A stretch of 64,000 bases of DNA from Herbidospora galbida (GCF_005233835.1 NZ_SZQA01000024.1:1-64000); one strand, 5' to 3'. Shown: positions 7,693-16,252, numbered from the stretch's first letter. Translations and numbers: made by a program. Notes: generated by a model not told the origin, from the sequence alone.

Positions 7693-9021
7693 ATGCCGAG
7701 TCAGGGAACCATAGGCGACCGCGTCCGAGCGCTGCGACTGAGCAGGCGCATGTCCCAGGCCCAGCTCGCTGGGCCCGATCTGTCCGACAGCTACGTCTCT
7801 CTCATCGAATCGGGGAAGCGAACGCCGACGCCCGTCGTCGCCCGCCTTCTCGCCGAGCGACTCGGCTGCACGACGGAGTTCCTCCTTCATGGAATCGAGC
7901 CGCGTCAGCGGATCGACACCGAGCTTGGCCTCCGGCACGCCGAACTCGAGCTGCACCACGGCGACCCGGCCATGGCGGCCGACCGATTCAGCGACATCGT
8001 CAAGGCGGCCGGCGAGGACAACGCCATGCTCGCCGCCCACGCCCGTCTCGGCCGGGCCCGCGCGCTTGAGGCGCAGGGCCGCATCGGCCGGGCCGTCGAA
8101 GCATACGAACGACTCCGGCGGGAGGCCGGCGCCCACCCCGAGCGCCTGGCCGCACTGCCGCTCACCGTCGCCCTCTGCCGGTGTTACCACCGGGCCGGCG
8201 ACCTTGCCCGCGCCCGCGACCTGGGTGCACACGCGCTGAGCCGCGTCGAGGCCCTCGGGGTGACCCAGGGCGAACTCGCCGTCGAGCTCGCCGCGGCGCT
8301 CGCCGAGACCGAGACCGGACTTCCGTTCGTCGACCGCGTCCTTGTGGCCAATGGGCTGCCGCAGGTCGAAGACCGAACGACCGAGATCCTCGCGCTCTGG
8401 CAGGCCAGCGTGACCGCCGCAGAAGGGGAGGACTCGGCGCTCGCGGTGCAGCTCGCGGAGGACGCGATCGCGGCCGGACGGCCGTCGCGCATGGCGGTCC
8501 GGATGGCCCGCATCGCGATGACCTGGGCAAAGATCACAGCCACCCACCCCGAAGACGCCGATCTGGACCGCGCCAACGCCCTCGCGGCGTCCGCCGGCTC
8601 AGTGCTCGGCGCCTTCCCGGCCGAACACCTCGACCACGCTCGCAGCCTGATCGTGATGTCGTCGGTACGGCTGCGCTCCGGCGACACCGAAGGGGCGGCC
8701 GAACTGGCCAACCGCGCGCTCGACCAGCTGGTCGGCATCCGGGGCACGATTCCGGCGACGGCCTACCTCGTGCTCGCGGAAGTCCATTTGGCACGGTCCC
8801 AAAGCGCGACCGCCGAGCTGCGCAAGGCGCAGGACCTGCTCTCCGCGACCGGGCCCGCGCCCGACCGCGAGGCGGCCCGCACCTGGCGTGAGCTGGGTGA
8901 CCTGTGGGGTCAGGCCGGTTCCCGTGAAGATCAGTCGAAGGCGTATCGTAGGGCGCTCGAAGCGGTGGGCGTCCACGCGAACATGCCGGGGGTCGTCGCG
9001 CCGGCCGTTCTCACCCGGTAG
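7693..9021 (+). CDS. XRE-family regulator with TPR-like C-terminal repeats
   Basis: A 442-residue protein from ATG 7693 (MPSQGTIGDRVRALR); the frame is open further upstream but homology begins here. Residues about 5-65 form an HTH_XRE domain (LSRRMSQAQLAGPDLSDSYVSLIESGKRTP...VVARLLAERLG). The remainder is all-alpha with repeated A-x-A-A motifs (LGRARALEAQGRIGRAVEAYERL, CRCYHRAGDLARARDLG, ELANRALDQL), typical of TPR sensor regions that bind peptides or proteins in actinomycetes. No cognate small peptide gene was seen next to it. Confidence 0.85.
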   Translation: MPSQGTIGDRVRALRLSRRMSQAQLAGPDLSDSYVSLIESGKRTPTPVVARLLAERLGCTTEFLLHGIEPRQRIDTELGLRHAELELHHGDPAMAADRFSDIVKAAGEDNAMLAAHARLGRARALEAQGRIGRAVEAYERLRREAGAHPERLAALPLTVALCRCYHRAGDLARARDLGAHALSRVEALGVTQGELAVELAAALAETETGLPFVDRVLVANGLPQVEDRTTEILALWQASVTAAEGEDSALAVQLAEDAIAAGRPSRMAVRMARIAMTWAKITATHPEDADLDRANALAASAGSVLGAFPAEHLDHARSLIVMSSVRLRSGDTEGAAELANRALDQLVGIRGTIPATAYLVLAEVHLARSQSATAELRKAQDLLSATGPAPDREAARTWRELGDLWGQAGSREDQSKAYRRALEAVGVHANMPGVVAPAVLTR

Positions 9022-9025
9022 GACG

Positions 9026-9080
9026 ACGCGAGACGCGGGCAGCCGAGGGCCGTCCGCGGGCCCGTACTCAGAAATCCGCC
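9026..9080. repeat. Possible degenerate copy of the dispersed ~58-bp hairpin repeat
   Basis: GCGAGACGCGG...GCCGAGGGCCG...CAGAAATCCGCC aligns in order with the copies at 23805, 25315 and 31146, but with more mismatches. It lies in the intergenic region after the XRE-TPR gene. Confidence 0.35.
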
Positions 9081-9130
9081 TCAAGACAAGCACCGGATTT
9101 GTGCCGGAAGCTCTGGAATAATTAGGGTCG

Positions 9131-9159
9131 ACCAGTCATTGACTCATGGGATGACTGGT
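9131..9159. promoter_or_regulatory. Candidate operator for the FadR/GntR regulator
   Basis: Perfect 9-bp inverted repeat ACCAGTCAT (9131-9139) and ATGACTGGT (9151-9159), centres 20 bp apart (two helical turns), 23 bp upstream of the GTG start. An AT-rich -10-like stretch (ATAATTA, 9118-9124) precedes it, so a bound repressor would block transcription. Autoregulation is inferred. Confidence 0.55.
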
Positions 9160-9182
9160 TTCCCCTTAGGAGGCGGACTGTT

Positions 9183-9869
9183 GTGAGTCTGCGTACGGCG
9201 CAGCGGGCGTCTCTCGTGGACCAGGTGATCGATCAGCTCAAGGAGCAGATCACTTCGGGCTCGTGGAAGCTGAACGCCAAGATCCCGACCGAGACCGTTC
9301 TGGCCGAGCAGCTCGGAGTGGGGCGCAACACGGTTCGTGAAGCCGTGCGGGCGCTGACCCACGCCGGGCTGCTCGACTGCCGTCAGGGCGACGGCACCTA
9401 TGTCAGGGCCATCAGTGAGCTGTCCGGCGCGATGGCGCGGCGGCTCCGGGCGGCCGAGCAGCTGGAGATCCTGGAAGTCAGGCGAGCCCTCGAGGTCGAG
9501 GCGGCCCGGCTGGCGGCGACCCGGCGGAGCGACGGCGACATCGTCAACATCCAGGCGGCGCTGACCCAGCGCGAGCAGGCCTGGGCCTCCGGCGACGTCG
9601 ACGCGTTCGTCGAAGCCGACCTGGCATTCCACGTCGCGGTCGTGCAGGCCACCCACAACCGGGTGCTGATCGACCTCTACGTCGACTTCTCGGCGGCGCT
9701 GCGCACGAGCATCGCGGCGGCCGGCGGGTCACTGGAGCAGAACTACATCCCCCACGACGGCATTCTGCGGGCGATCGCCTCGGGCGACGCCACGGCGGCC
9801 GAGCACGCGGGGCACGCGTGCATGGAGCACATCCTGATCGCCCTCACCGAGACGGGCGAGCTCGACTAG
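9183..9869 (+). CDS. FadR-subfamily GntR transcriptional regulator
   Basis: A 228-residue protein from GTG 9183 with a strong AGGAGG (9168-9173). N-terminal winged helix about residues 10-75 (VIDQLKEQITSGSWKLNAKIPTE...LAEQLGVGRNTVREAVRALTHAGLL). C-terminal FCD domain about 90-215, with a likely metal site D..H (ADLAFHVAVVQATHN) and H near GHACMEHI. Effector unknown. It converges on the clamp paralogue; the two stop codons overlap (9866-9869). Confidence 0.92.
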   Translation: MSLRTAQRASLVDQVIDQLKEQITSGSWKLNAKIPTETVLAEQLGVGRNTVREAVRALTHAGLLDCRQGDGTYVRAISELSGAMARRLRAAEQLEILEVRRALEVEAARLAATRRSDGDIVNIQAALTQREQAWASGDVDAFVEADLAFHVAVVQATHNRVLIDLYVDFSAALRTSIAAAGGSLEQNYIPHDGILRAIASGDATAAEHAGHACMEHILIALTETGELD

Positions 9870-10960
9870 TTGATCCGCAGCGACATCACGAGGTAGCGGA
9901 AGGCCGGGTCGTCGCCCGCGTCGGTGATCAGCGCCGGGCGGGTGGGCGAGTCGAGGTGGATGACCGCCTGCTCGGTCTCCACCCCGGCCAGGCCTTCGAG
10001 CAGGAAATGCGGCTGGAAGGCGATGAGGATGTCGTCGCCGTCGAGGTCGGCCTCCATCATCTCGGCGCCCCGGCCGATCTCGTCACCTGCGGCCTGGATC
10101 AGCACCTGGCCCTGGGAGAACGACAGACGTACGGCCGAATTGGAGCCGGAGACCAGGGCCACCCGGCGGATCGCCTCGAGGAACGGCTGCACGCTGACCG
10201 TGGCCCTGATGCCCCAGTCGCCGCTCAGCCGTGAGCGGTAGTCGATGAACTGCTCGTCGAGCAGGCGGACCGTCGTCGACCTGCCGGCGCTCTCGAAGCC
10301 GGCGACGTTGCCGCCGAGGCAGATGCTCACCTCGCCGACGCGGAGCGACTTGGCGACGTCGACCAGCACCTTCGCCGGGATCATCGCGCCGTATTGCTGC
10401 TGGGCCTCGCCCTCGGGGTGCCACAGGAAGTCGCGGGCGGCCATGCGGTAGCGGTCGGTCGCCGCCATCGTCATGTTGACGCCGTCGGTGTCGACGCGGA
10501 TCGCGGTCAGCATCGGCAGTGTGTTGTCGCGGCTGGCGGCCACCGCCACCTGGGCCACCGCCGAGGCGAACAGGGCGCCGCCGACCGCGCCGACCTTGGC
10601 GGGCATCGGCGGCAGCGTGGGGAAGTCGTCGGCCGGCATGGTCAGCAGGCCGAACTCGGCGCTGCCGCAGGTCAGCACCGCTTCGGTGCCGCTGGTGGTG
10701 ATGTCGACCACCTCGCCCGGCAGGCTGCGGACGATCTCGGCCAGCACCCGGCCGGGCAGCAGCACCTGCCCCGGCTCGGCGACCGCTGCGTCGACGTCGG
10801 CCCTGGCCGACACGTCGTAGTCGAAAGCGGAGATGCGCAGGTCGCCAGAGGCGTCGAGGAGCAGGCCCGTGAGCACCGGCAGCGCCGGACGGGTCGGCAG
10901 GATGCGGGCGCACCAGCCCACGGCCTCAGCCAGCACATCGCGGTTGACCTGGACTTTCAC
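9866..10960 (-). CDS. DNA polymerase III beta-clamp paralogue (second sliding clamp)
   Basis: A 364-residue full-length DnaN-family protein from GTG 10960 (GGAGG 6 nt upstream). All three clamp domains are present: VQVNRDVLAEAVGWCARILPTRP, then FASAVAQVAVAASRDNTLPMLTAIRV...ATDRYRMAARDF, then FLEAIRRVALVSGSNSAVRLSF. It is clearly homologous to the canonical dnaN at 62771, but the C terminus reads YLVMSLRIN instead of YLIMPIRLSS, so the Pro of the MPxR pocket motif is Ser. It stands alone, convergent with the GntR gene. Possibly a specialised or stress clamp; role inferred only. Confidence 0.93.
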   Translation of the reverse strand: MKVQVNRDVLAEAVGWCARILPTRPALPVLTGLLLDASGDLRISAFDYDVSARADVDAAVAEPGQVLLPGRVLAEIVRSLPGEVVDITTSGTEAVLTCGSAEFGLLTMPADDFPTLPPMPAKVGAVGGALFASAVAQVAVAASRDNTLPMLTAIRVDTDGVNMTMAATDRYRMAARDFLWHPEGEAQQQYGAMIPAKVLVDVAKSLRVGEVSICLGGNVAGFESAGRSTTVRLLDEQFIDYRSRLSGDWGIRATVSVQPFLEAIRRVALVSGSNSAVRLSFSQGQVLIQAAGDEIGRGAEMMEADLDGDDILIAFQPHFLLEGLAGVETEQAVIHLDSPTRPALITDAGDDPAFRYLVMSLRIN

Positions 10961-11028
10961 CGTTGACCTCCGACCTCACCACTGGCAGTGACGACACGCT
11001 ACCCATCACTACCGACAAAACCCGACCA

Positions 11029-11676
11029 TCACCGCCCGTTCAGGTATGCCAGAACCGCCAATACCCGCCGATTGTCGTCATCACTCGGGGACAGGTCGAG
11101 TTTGCCGAAGATGCTGGCCGTGTGTTTGCCCACGGCGCTCTCGCTGAGGAAGAGGCGCTGGCCGATCGCGGCGTTCGAGCGGCCTTCGGCCATCAGTTCC
11201 AGGACCTCGCGTTCGCGAGGGGTCAGGCGGCCGATCGGCTCGTTGCGGGCGTTGCTGACCATGAGCTTGGCGATCACGTCGGGGTCCATCGCGGTGCCGC
11301 CGGCCGCCACCCTCCGGACCGCGTCGATGAACTGCTCGGTGTTGAAGACGCGGTCTTTCAGCAGGTAGCCGATGCCGCCGGTGCCGTCGGCGAGCAGTTC
11401 GCGGGCGTAGAGCTGCTGGACGTGCTGCGAGAGGACCAGCACCGGTAATCCGGGGACCTGTTTGCGGGCGGCCAGCGCGGCCTGGAGCCCTTCGTCGGTG
11501 AAGGTGGGCGGGAGCCGTACATCGACGACCGCGACGTCGGGGCGGTGGGTGACCAGGGCCTTCAGGAGTTCGGGGCCCGATTCCACGGCGGCGACCACGT
11601 CGAACTCATGGGCGCGGAGCAGGTGGACGAGGCCCTCGCGCAACAAGTGGAGGTCTTCGGCCAGTACGACCCTCAT
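11029..11676 (-). CDS. NarL/LuxR-type response regulator
   Basis: A 215-residue protein: receiver domain with acidic residues E7/D8 (LAEDLHLL), phosphoacceptor D52 (VVDVRLPPT), conserved Ser/Lys (VLVLSQH and YLLKD), and a C-terminal LuxR HTH (LTPREREVLELMAEGRSNAAIGQRLFLSESAVGKHTASIFGKLDL). Transcribed from the same strand directly after the histidine kinase (6-nt gap), so they form a two-component pair, probably controlling the divergent ABC exporter. Confidence 0.95.
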   Translation of the reverse strand: MRVVLAEDLHLLREGLVHLLRAHEFDVVAAVESGPELLKALVTHRPDVAVVDVRLPPTFTDEGLQAALAARKQVPGLPVLVLSQHVQQLYARELLADGTGGIGYLLKDRVFNTEQFIDAVRRVAAGGTAMDPDVIAKLMVSNARNEPIGRLTPREREVLELMAEGRSNAAIGQRLFLSESAVGKHTASIFGKLDLSPSDDDNRRVLAVLAYLNGR

Positions 11677-11682
11677 GATCGG

Positions 11683-13176
11683 TCAGCATACGCCGCCCGG
11701 AACGCGGTTGGACGCCGGGTTGAGCCGGATCCCGGTGGCCAGCATGATGGCGCCGAGCGCGATCATGAACGCGACCGTGGGCCACTGGAACGGCGGCGGC
11801 ATGTACAGGGCCAGGAACCACGACCGCTCCTCCGGCTGGAAGATCAGCATGAACGTCGCCACCAGTCCCTGCGGGAACAGCGGCAGCCAGCACAGGCTCC
11901 AGCAGACTCCGTAGAGCAGGCCGCGCCAGCCCTTCGGCAGTGCGTTGACCGGCTCGACGTCCTCGCCGCCGGGAAGCGCGTCGAGCACCTCGATGGTCGC
12001 GGTGGTGCCGCCGCCGGGCGGGCTCGACAGGGCCAGCACCCCGTCGAAGGCCGCCAGCCGCCGCTCGATGCCGGCCAGTCCCCCTCCCGGTACGGCCTTC
12101 GCCCCGCCCGGCCCGTCGTCGGTCACCGTCACCCGCAGCGCCCGGCCGCGCCTGCTGATGTCGATGGCGACCTTGGACGCGTACCGGGAGGCGTTGGCCA
12201 GCAGCTCGCTGACGGCGAAGTAGACCGCCGACTCGACCGGCGACTCGGGCCGTTCCAGGAGGTCGGCCTGGACCTTGACCTTGAGCGGGCTGTCGAGGGC
12301 GAGCGCCCGGATGGCGTCGCCGAGACCACGTTCGGCCAGCACGGGCGGGTGGATGCCCCTGACGAGCTGCCGGAGCTCCTGGAGGGCGGTCGCCGACGAC
12401 TCCCTGGCCTTCGCCAGGAGCGCCTTCGCGGCGGCCGGGTCGGTGTCGACGAGCTGTTCGGCGGCGCCGATCGTCATGCCGACGGCCACCATGCGGGCCT
12501 GGGCGCCGTCGTGGAGGTCGCGTTCGATCCGGCGGAGCTCGGCGGCCTGGAGGTCGAGCTGGTCGGCCCTGACCTGGTTGAGCCTGTTGACCTGCCCGAC
12601 GAGCTGTGTGTTCGCGGTGGGGCCGAGCAGCGCCAGGGCGTACAGCGCGTAGTTCTTCAGTGCCGCCGGGGCAAGGAAGAAGGCGACGACGGAGAGGGCC
12701 AGGCCCCAGTACAGGCCCTCGACCACCGTCAGGTAGACGCCCCAGCCGATGACGAATGTGGGGCCGAACGTGAGCACCGACCGGGTCCACGGGTCGAGGA
12801 TGATCCACACCAGCTCGCGCCAGGTCGCCGGATCGGTGATCACCCAGGCGAGCATCCGGTCGATGTGCGGCGAGGTCGCCGTGCGGTAGCGCTTGCCCTT
12901 GTGGTGGTAGTAGCCGTCGCGGGCCCGCACCAGCGCGGGCGGGCGCGGCCGGTAGGGGGTGGGGATGTCCACCCCCACCCAGCGCCGCATCAGGCGCCGG
13001 TCGATGCCGGCCATGAAGCGGATCAGCCGAACGGACGGCTCCAGCAGGAACACCATGCCCGCGACCGTCGACACCAGCACGCCGAGGATCGCCACCAGCG
13101 CGACCGGGATCTGGACGACCACCAGCGCCGCCAGCGCGAGGCCGTGGCCGAGCGCTCTGATCTGCTTCATGCGCAT
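11683..13176 (-). CDS. Sensor histidine kinase (HisKA_3 type)
   Basis: A 497-residue protein from ATG 13176 (MRMKQIRALGHGL); the frame is open further upstream. Two N-terminal transmembrane helices with a sensor-like segment, further hydrophobic helices around residues 130-185, the HisKA_3 dimerisation box ERDLHDGAQARM with His222, and an HATPase domain (ELLANASRYA, VTDDGPGGA, GGGLAGIERRLAAFDG). Unusually, additional hydrophobic helices follow the ATPase domain at the C terminus (GLLYGVCWSLCWLPLFP and TVAFMIALGAIMLATGI). Cognate to the response regulator at 11029. Confidence 0.92.
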   Translation of the reverse strand: MRMKQIRALGHGLALAALVVVQIPVALVAILGVLVSTVAGMVFLLEPSVRLIRFMAGIDRRLMRRWVGVDIPTPYRPRPPALVRARDGYYHHKGKRYRTATSPHIDRMLAWVITDPATWRELVWIILDPWTRSVLTFGPTFVIGWGVYLTVVEGLYWGLALSVVAFFLAPAALKNYALYALALLGPTANTQLVGQVNRLNQVRADQLDLQAAELRRIERDLHDGAQARMVAVGMTIGAAEQLVDTDPAAAKALLAKARESSATALQELRQLVRGIHPPVLAERGLGDAIRALALDSPLKVKVQADLLERPESPVESAVYFAVSELLANASRYASKVAIDISRRGRALRVTVTDDGPGGAKAVPGGGLAGIERRLAAFDGVLALSSPPGGGTTATIEVLDALPGGEDVEPVNALPKGWRGLLYGVCWSLCWLPLFPQGLVATFMLIFQPEERSWFLALYMPPPFQWPTVAFMIALGAIMLATGIRLNPASNRVPGGVC

Positions 13177-13267
13177 CAGTCTGACCGCGCGCGGCCTCCG
13201 AGGGGAGTGCACGAAGCCGCCCGAGGGGGGTGGGGTTTCCTCCACCCCGGATGGGTCACCAGACGCA

Positions 13268-13296
13268 TTACCTCCGACCTCGCGAATTTCTACCGT
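13268..13296 (+). promoter_or_regulatory. Promoter of the ABC exporter operon, leaderless type
   Basis: TTACCT (13268-13273), 17-bp spacer, TACCGT (13291-13296), then 7 nt to ATG 13304. It lies in the 127-bp divergent gap between the kinase and the ABC gene, where the response regulator would be expected to bind. Confidence 0.5.
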
Positions 13297-13303
13297 TCTG
13301 GCC

Positions 13304-14158
13304 ATGGCAATCATCACGGTGCAGAACCTGCGGAAGCAGTACGGCGACAAGGTCGCCGTCAAGGATGTCTCGTTCTCCGTGGAGGAGGGCGAGATCTACG
13401 GGATCGTCGGCCGCAACGGCGCCGGCAAGACCACGACCGTCGAGTGTGTGGCGGGCCTGCGCAAGCCCGACGGCGGGAGCATCCGCGTCGACGCCGACCT
13501 CAAGCAGCAGGTGGGGGTGCAGCTCCAGGAGAGCATGATGCCCGACAAGCTGCGGGTCCGCGAGGCGCTCGACCTGTACGCGTCCTTCTACGCCAACCCC
13601 GCGCCGGTGCAGGCGCTCCTCGACGAGGTGGGGCTCGACCCGAACGTCGCCTTCGCGAAACTGTCGGGCGGTCAGCGCCAGCGGCTCTCGATCGCGCTGG
13701 CCCTGGTGGGCAACCCCAAGGTCGCGATCCTGGACGAACTGACCACCGGCCTCGACCCGCAGGCCCGGCGCGAGACGTGGGAACTGATCACCCGGATCCG
13801 CGACCGCGGCGTGACGGTGCTGCTGGTCACCCACTTCATGGAAGAGGTCGAGCGGCTCTGCGACCGGGTCGCGGTCATCTCCAAGGGCACCGTCCTCACC
13901 GTCGACACCCCCGCCGGGCTGATCTCGCGCTCGGGCGGCGTCCAGCGCGTCACCTTCAAGTCGACGGTCCCCGTCGACAGCCTCAAGGACCTGCCCGAGG
14001 TCCACTCGGTCACCGTCGAGGCCGGCCAGGTGATCGTCACCGGCGACGACAACGTCCTGCGCGCCGTCGTCACGGCCCTGCCGAGCACGGCCGTCTCCAA
14101 CATCAAGACCGAGACCAGCACGATGGACGACGCCTTCCTCGCCCTGACCGGCGAATGA
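13304..14158 (+). CDS. ABC transporter ATP-binding protein (drug-exporter type)
   Basis: A 284-residue nucleotide-binding subunit: Walker A GRNGAGKTT, Q-loop VQLQES, signature LSGGQRQRLS, Walker B VAILDELTTGLD and H-loop VTHFMEE. The C-terminal extension (VTFKSTVPVDSLKDLPEVHSV...DDAFLALTGE) is typical of CcmA/DrrA-type exporters. Its TGA overlaps an ATG at 14155 of the permease frame, so the two subunits are translated together. Confidence 0.95.
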   Translation: MAIITVQNLRKQYGDKVAVKDVSFSVEEGEIYGIVGRNGAGKTTTVECVAGLRKPDGGSIRVDADLKQQVGVQLQESMMPDKLRVREALDLYASFYANPAPVQALLDEVGLDPNVAFAKLSGGQRQRLSIALALVGNPKVAILDELTTGLDPQARRETWELITRIRDRGVTVLLVTHFMEEVERLCDRVAVISKGTVLTVDTPAGLISRSGGVQRVTFKSTVPVDSLKDLPEVHSVTVEAGQVIVTGDDNVLRAVVTALPSTAVSNIKTETSTMDDAFLALTGE

Positions 14159-14193
14159 CCACCCCTCAGAACGAATCAAGGAGCTCTGCCATC

Positions 14194-14952
14194 ATGGCCA
14201 TCACCGCCCCCCAGGTCCGCCGGCTCACCTCCGTCGAGACCAAGCTCTACCTCCGCGAACCGGCGGCGATCTTCTTCGCGATCGGCCTGCCGATCGGCCT
14301 GTTCCTCATCCTCGGCGGGACCATCCCCGACTTCATGAAAGCCGACCCCGAGCTCGGCGGGTTACGCCCCATCGACACGCACCTGCCCGGAATGATGATC
14401 CTGCTATGTGTCCTGACCTGCGCGTTCTCGCTGCTCCCGACCGTGCTGGTCACCTACCGGGAGCGCGGCATCCTGCGCCGGATGTCGACCACCCCGGTCA
14501 GCCCCGTCACCGTCCTCGGGGTGCAGCTCGTCCTCAACGTCGCCACGACGCTGGTGACCACCCTGCTCATGCTCGTCATCGGCAATCTCGTGTACGACGT
14601 CCCGTTCCCCCGCGCGCCGCTCGCCTTCACCGGGGTGCTGCTGCTGGGCATGGTGTCGTCGTTCGCCATCGGGCTGCTGCTGGCCGCGCTCAGCCGTAAC
14701 TCGCGGGTCGCCCAGGGTCTCGGCATGGCGGTGTTCTTCCCCAACCTGTTCTTCGCCGGCATGTGGGTGCCCCGGGCCCTGATGCCCGAGGCGGTGCGGG
14801 TCGTCGCCGACTTCACCCCGTCGGGGGCGTTCGGCGCCGCGATCGTCCAGGTGCTGACCGACGGCACCGCGCAGTGGCTGCACATCGGCGTGATGGCCGC
14901 GTGGGCCGTGGGCGCCGGGGTCGTGGCCGTCCGGTTCTTCCGCTGGTCGTGA
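14194..14952 (+). CDS. ABC-2 type transporter permease
   Basis: A 252-residue permease from ATG 14194 (AAGGAG at 14178-14183); an in-frame ATG at 14155 overlapping the previous stop is the alternative and adds 13 residues. About six transmembrane helices, with the conserved cytoplasmic-loop sequence YRERGILRRMSTTPVSP and FFAGMWVPRALMPEAVR. It forms an exporter with the ATPase at 13304. Substrate unknown; the neighbouring two-component system suggests response to an envelope-active compound (inference). Confidence 0.92.
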   Translation: MAITAPQVRRLTSVETKLYLREPAAIFFAIGLPIGLFLILGGTIPDFMKADPELGGLRPIDTHLPGMMILLCVLTCAFSLLPTVLVTYRERGILRRMSTTPVSPVTVLGVQLVLNVATTLVTTLLMLVIGNLVYDVPFPRAPLAFTGVLLLGMVSSFAIGLLLAALSRNSRVAQGLGMAVFFPNLFFAGMWVPRALMPEAVRVVADFTPSGAFGAAIVQVLTDGTAQWLHIGVMAAWAVGAGVVAVRFFRWS

Positions 14953-14969
14953 TTACCCGCCGGGTAATC
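14951..14969. promoter_or_regulatory. 19-bp perfect palindrome, candidate operator or terminator
   Basis: GATTACCCG (14951-14959), one central base, CGGGTAATC (14961-14969). It begins inside the permease stop codon and ends 35 nt before the GTG of the next regulator, over the expected -35. No T run follows, which favours a protein-binding site. Confidence 0.5.
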
Positions 14970-15004
14970 GCCCACATGACCTGCCAGTGCTTAGGTTCGG
15001 AGAC

Positions 15005-15781
15005 GTGACGATGACCTCAGTCGGCCCCCTGCTCCGCGGATGGCGGGAGAACCGCCGGCTCAGCCAGCTCGACCTGTCCGTCGCCGCCGACATCTCCACC
15101 CGGCACATCAGCTTCCTGGAGACCGGCCGGGCCCGGCCCAGCCGCGAGATGATCCTGCGCATCGCCGACTGCCTCGACCTGCCGCTCCGGGAGCGCAACC
15201 GCCTGCTGCTCTCGGCCGGTTTCGCCCCGGTCTACGGCGAGACCTCCCTGTCCAACCCCCGGATGGCCGCCATTCAGGCGGCCATCCGGCAGGTCCTCAC
15301 CGGCCACGAGCCCTACCCCGCGGTCGTCGTCGACCAGCGCTGGAACCTCGTGGACGCCAATGCCGGCCTCGCCCTCCTCGCCGACGGCATCGACCCCGAC
15401 CTGACCGCCAACGTGCTGCGCGCCTCCCTCCACCCGGAGGGCCTGGCCCCGCGCATCGTCAACCACGGCGAGTGGCGGGCCCACCTGCTCCACCGCCTGC
15501 GCCGCCAGATCGCCTTCACCGCCGATCCCGAGCTCACATCCCTGTACGAGGAGCTCCGCGGCTACCCCTGCGACCAGCCCGAACCCGAGATCGAGTTCCC
15601 CGGGCCCGGCGACATCTTCGTCCCGATGCGGCTGCGCCACGACGAGGGCGAACTCCGCTTCTTCAGCATCATGGCGACCTTCGGCACGCCCCTTGACGTG
15701 ACCGTGGCCGAGTTGGCCATCGAATCGTTCTTTCCCGCCGACGATCACACTCGCCGGGTGATGACAGAATTCGCGAGATAA
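15005..15781 (+). CDS. XRE-family regulator with MmyB-like ligand-binding domain
   Basis: A 258-residue protein from GTG 15005, which follows TAGGTT (14992-14997) by exactly 7 nt and so is probably leaderless; ATG 15011 is the alternative. N-terminal HTH (LRGWRENRRLSQLDLSVAADISTRHISFLETGRARPSREMI) and C-terminal MmyB-like PAS-related domain (PYPAVVVDQRWNLVDANAGL...). This class often controls an adjacent enzyme or exporter gene; ligands are possibly fatty acids (family knowledge, not shown here). Confidence 0.9.
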   Translation: MTMTSVGPLLRGWRENRRLSQLDLSVAADISTRHISFLETGRARPSREMILRIADCLDLPLRERNRLLLSAGFAPVYGETSLSNPRMAAIQAAIRQVLTGHEPYPAVVVDQRWNLVDANAGLALLADGIDPDLTANVLRASLHPEGLAPRIVNHGEWRAHLLHRLRRQIAFTADPELTSLYEELRGYPCDQPEPEIEFPGPGDIFVPMRLRHDEGELRFFSIMATFGTPLDVTVAELAIESFFPADDHTRRVMTEFAR

Positions 15782-15808
15782 GATCACGTTCTACCCCGGA
15801 GGCCCAGC

Positions 15809-16243
15809 GTGCCGGACCAGGTGTTGAAGAACACGTTCCACATCGGCGTCGAGCCCAAGGTGGTCTTGGACCATCTGACGACCCCGGAGAACTACATCGG
15901 GCTCTCCCCGATCGTGGTCGCCGTCAAGGATGTGGACAAGTCAACTCCGGGAGTCGTCCGCTACACCGCCACCGAGCGGTTCCGGTTCTTCGGGTTCATC
16001 AAGTGGGACAACCCCATCGCGGTCGAGCTGTTCACCGACGACAGCGCGGTGTGGGGAGACGTGAAGAGCCCGGGCGGGGTGCGGATGGCGTACAGATTCG
16101 ACCTCAGCGCCGAAGGAACCGGGACCCGCATGGACGACGTCCTCAACCTGTCGGCACCTTCACTGATCATCAAGTACGCCGCCTCCGAGGCCCGCAAGGT
16201 GCAGCTGGCACGGGCGCGTATCCTCGTCGAACGGCTCGCCTAG
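15809..16243 (+). CDS. SRPBCC (START/Bet v1-fold) family protein
   Basis: A 144-residue protein from GTG 15809 with GGAGG 6 nt upstream. Pattern: FHIGVEPKVVLDHLTTPENYIGLSPIVVAVKDV...GVVRYTATERF and a long C-terminal helix (APSLIIKYAASEARKVQLARARILVERLA). The fold binds hydrophobic ligands in a deep cavity; no substrate can be assigned. It lies 28 nt after the MmyB-like regulator and 9 nt before the phosphoesterase, so the three are likely co-transcribed. Confidence 0.82.
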   Translation: MPDQVLKNTFHIGVEPKVVLDHLTTPENYIGLSPIVVAVKDVDKSTPGVVRYTATERFRFFGFIKWDNPIAVELFTDDSAVWGDVKSPGGVRMAYRFDLSAEGTGTRMDDVLNLSAPSLIIKYAASEARKVQLARARILVERLA

Positions 16244-16252
16244 GAGGTCCAG

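Noticed and set aside
11545-14952. 1135-residue plus-strand open frame
   Set aside because: It is antisense to the response regulator and kinase over most of its length; only its last ~250 codons (the permease from 14194) are real.
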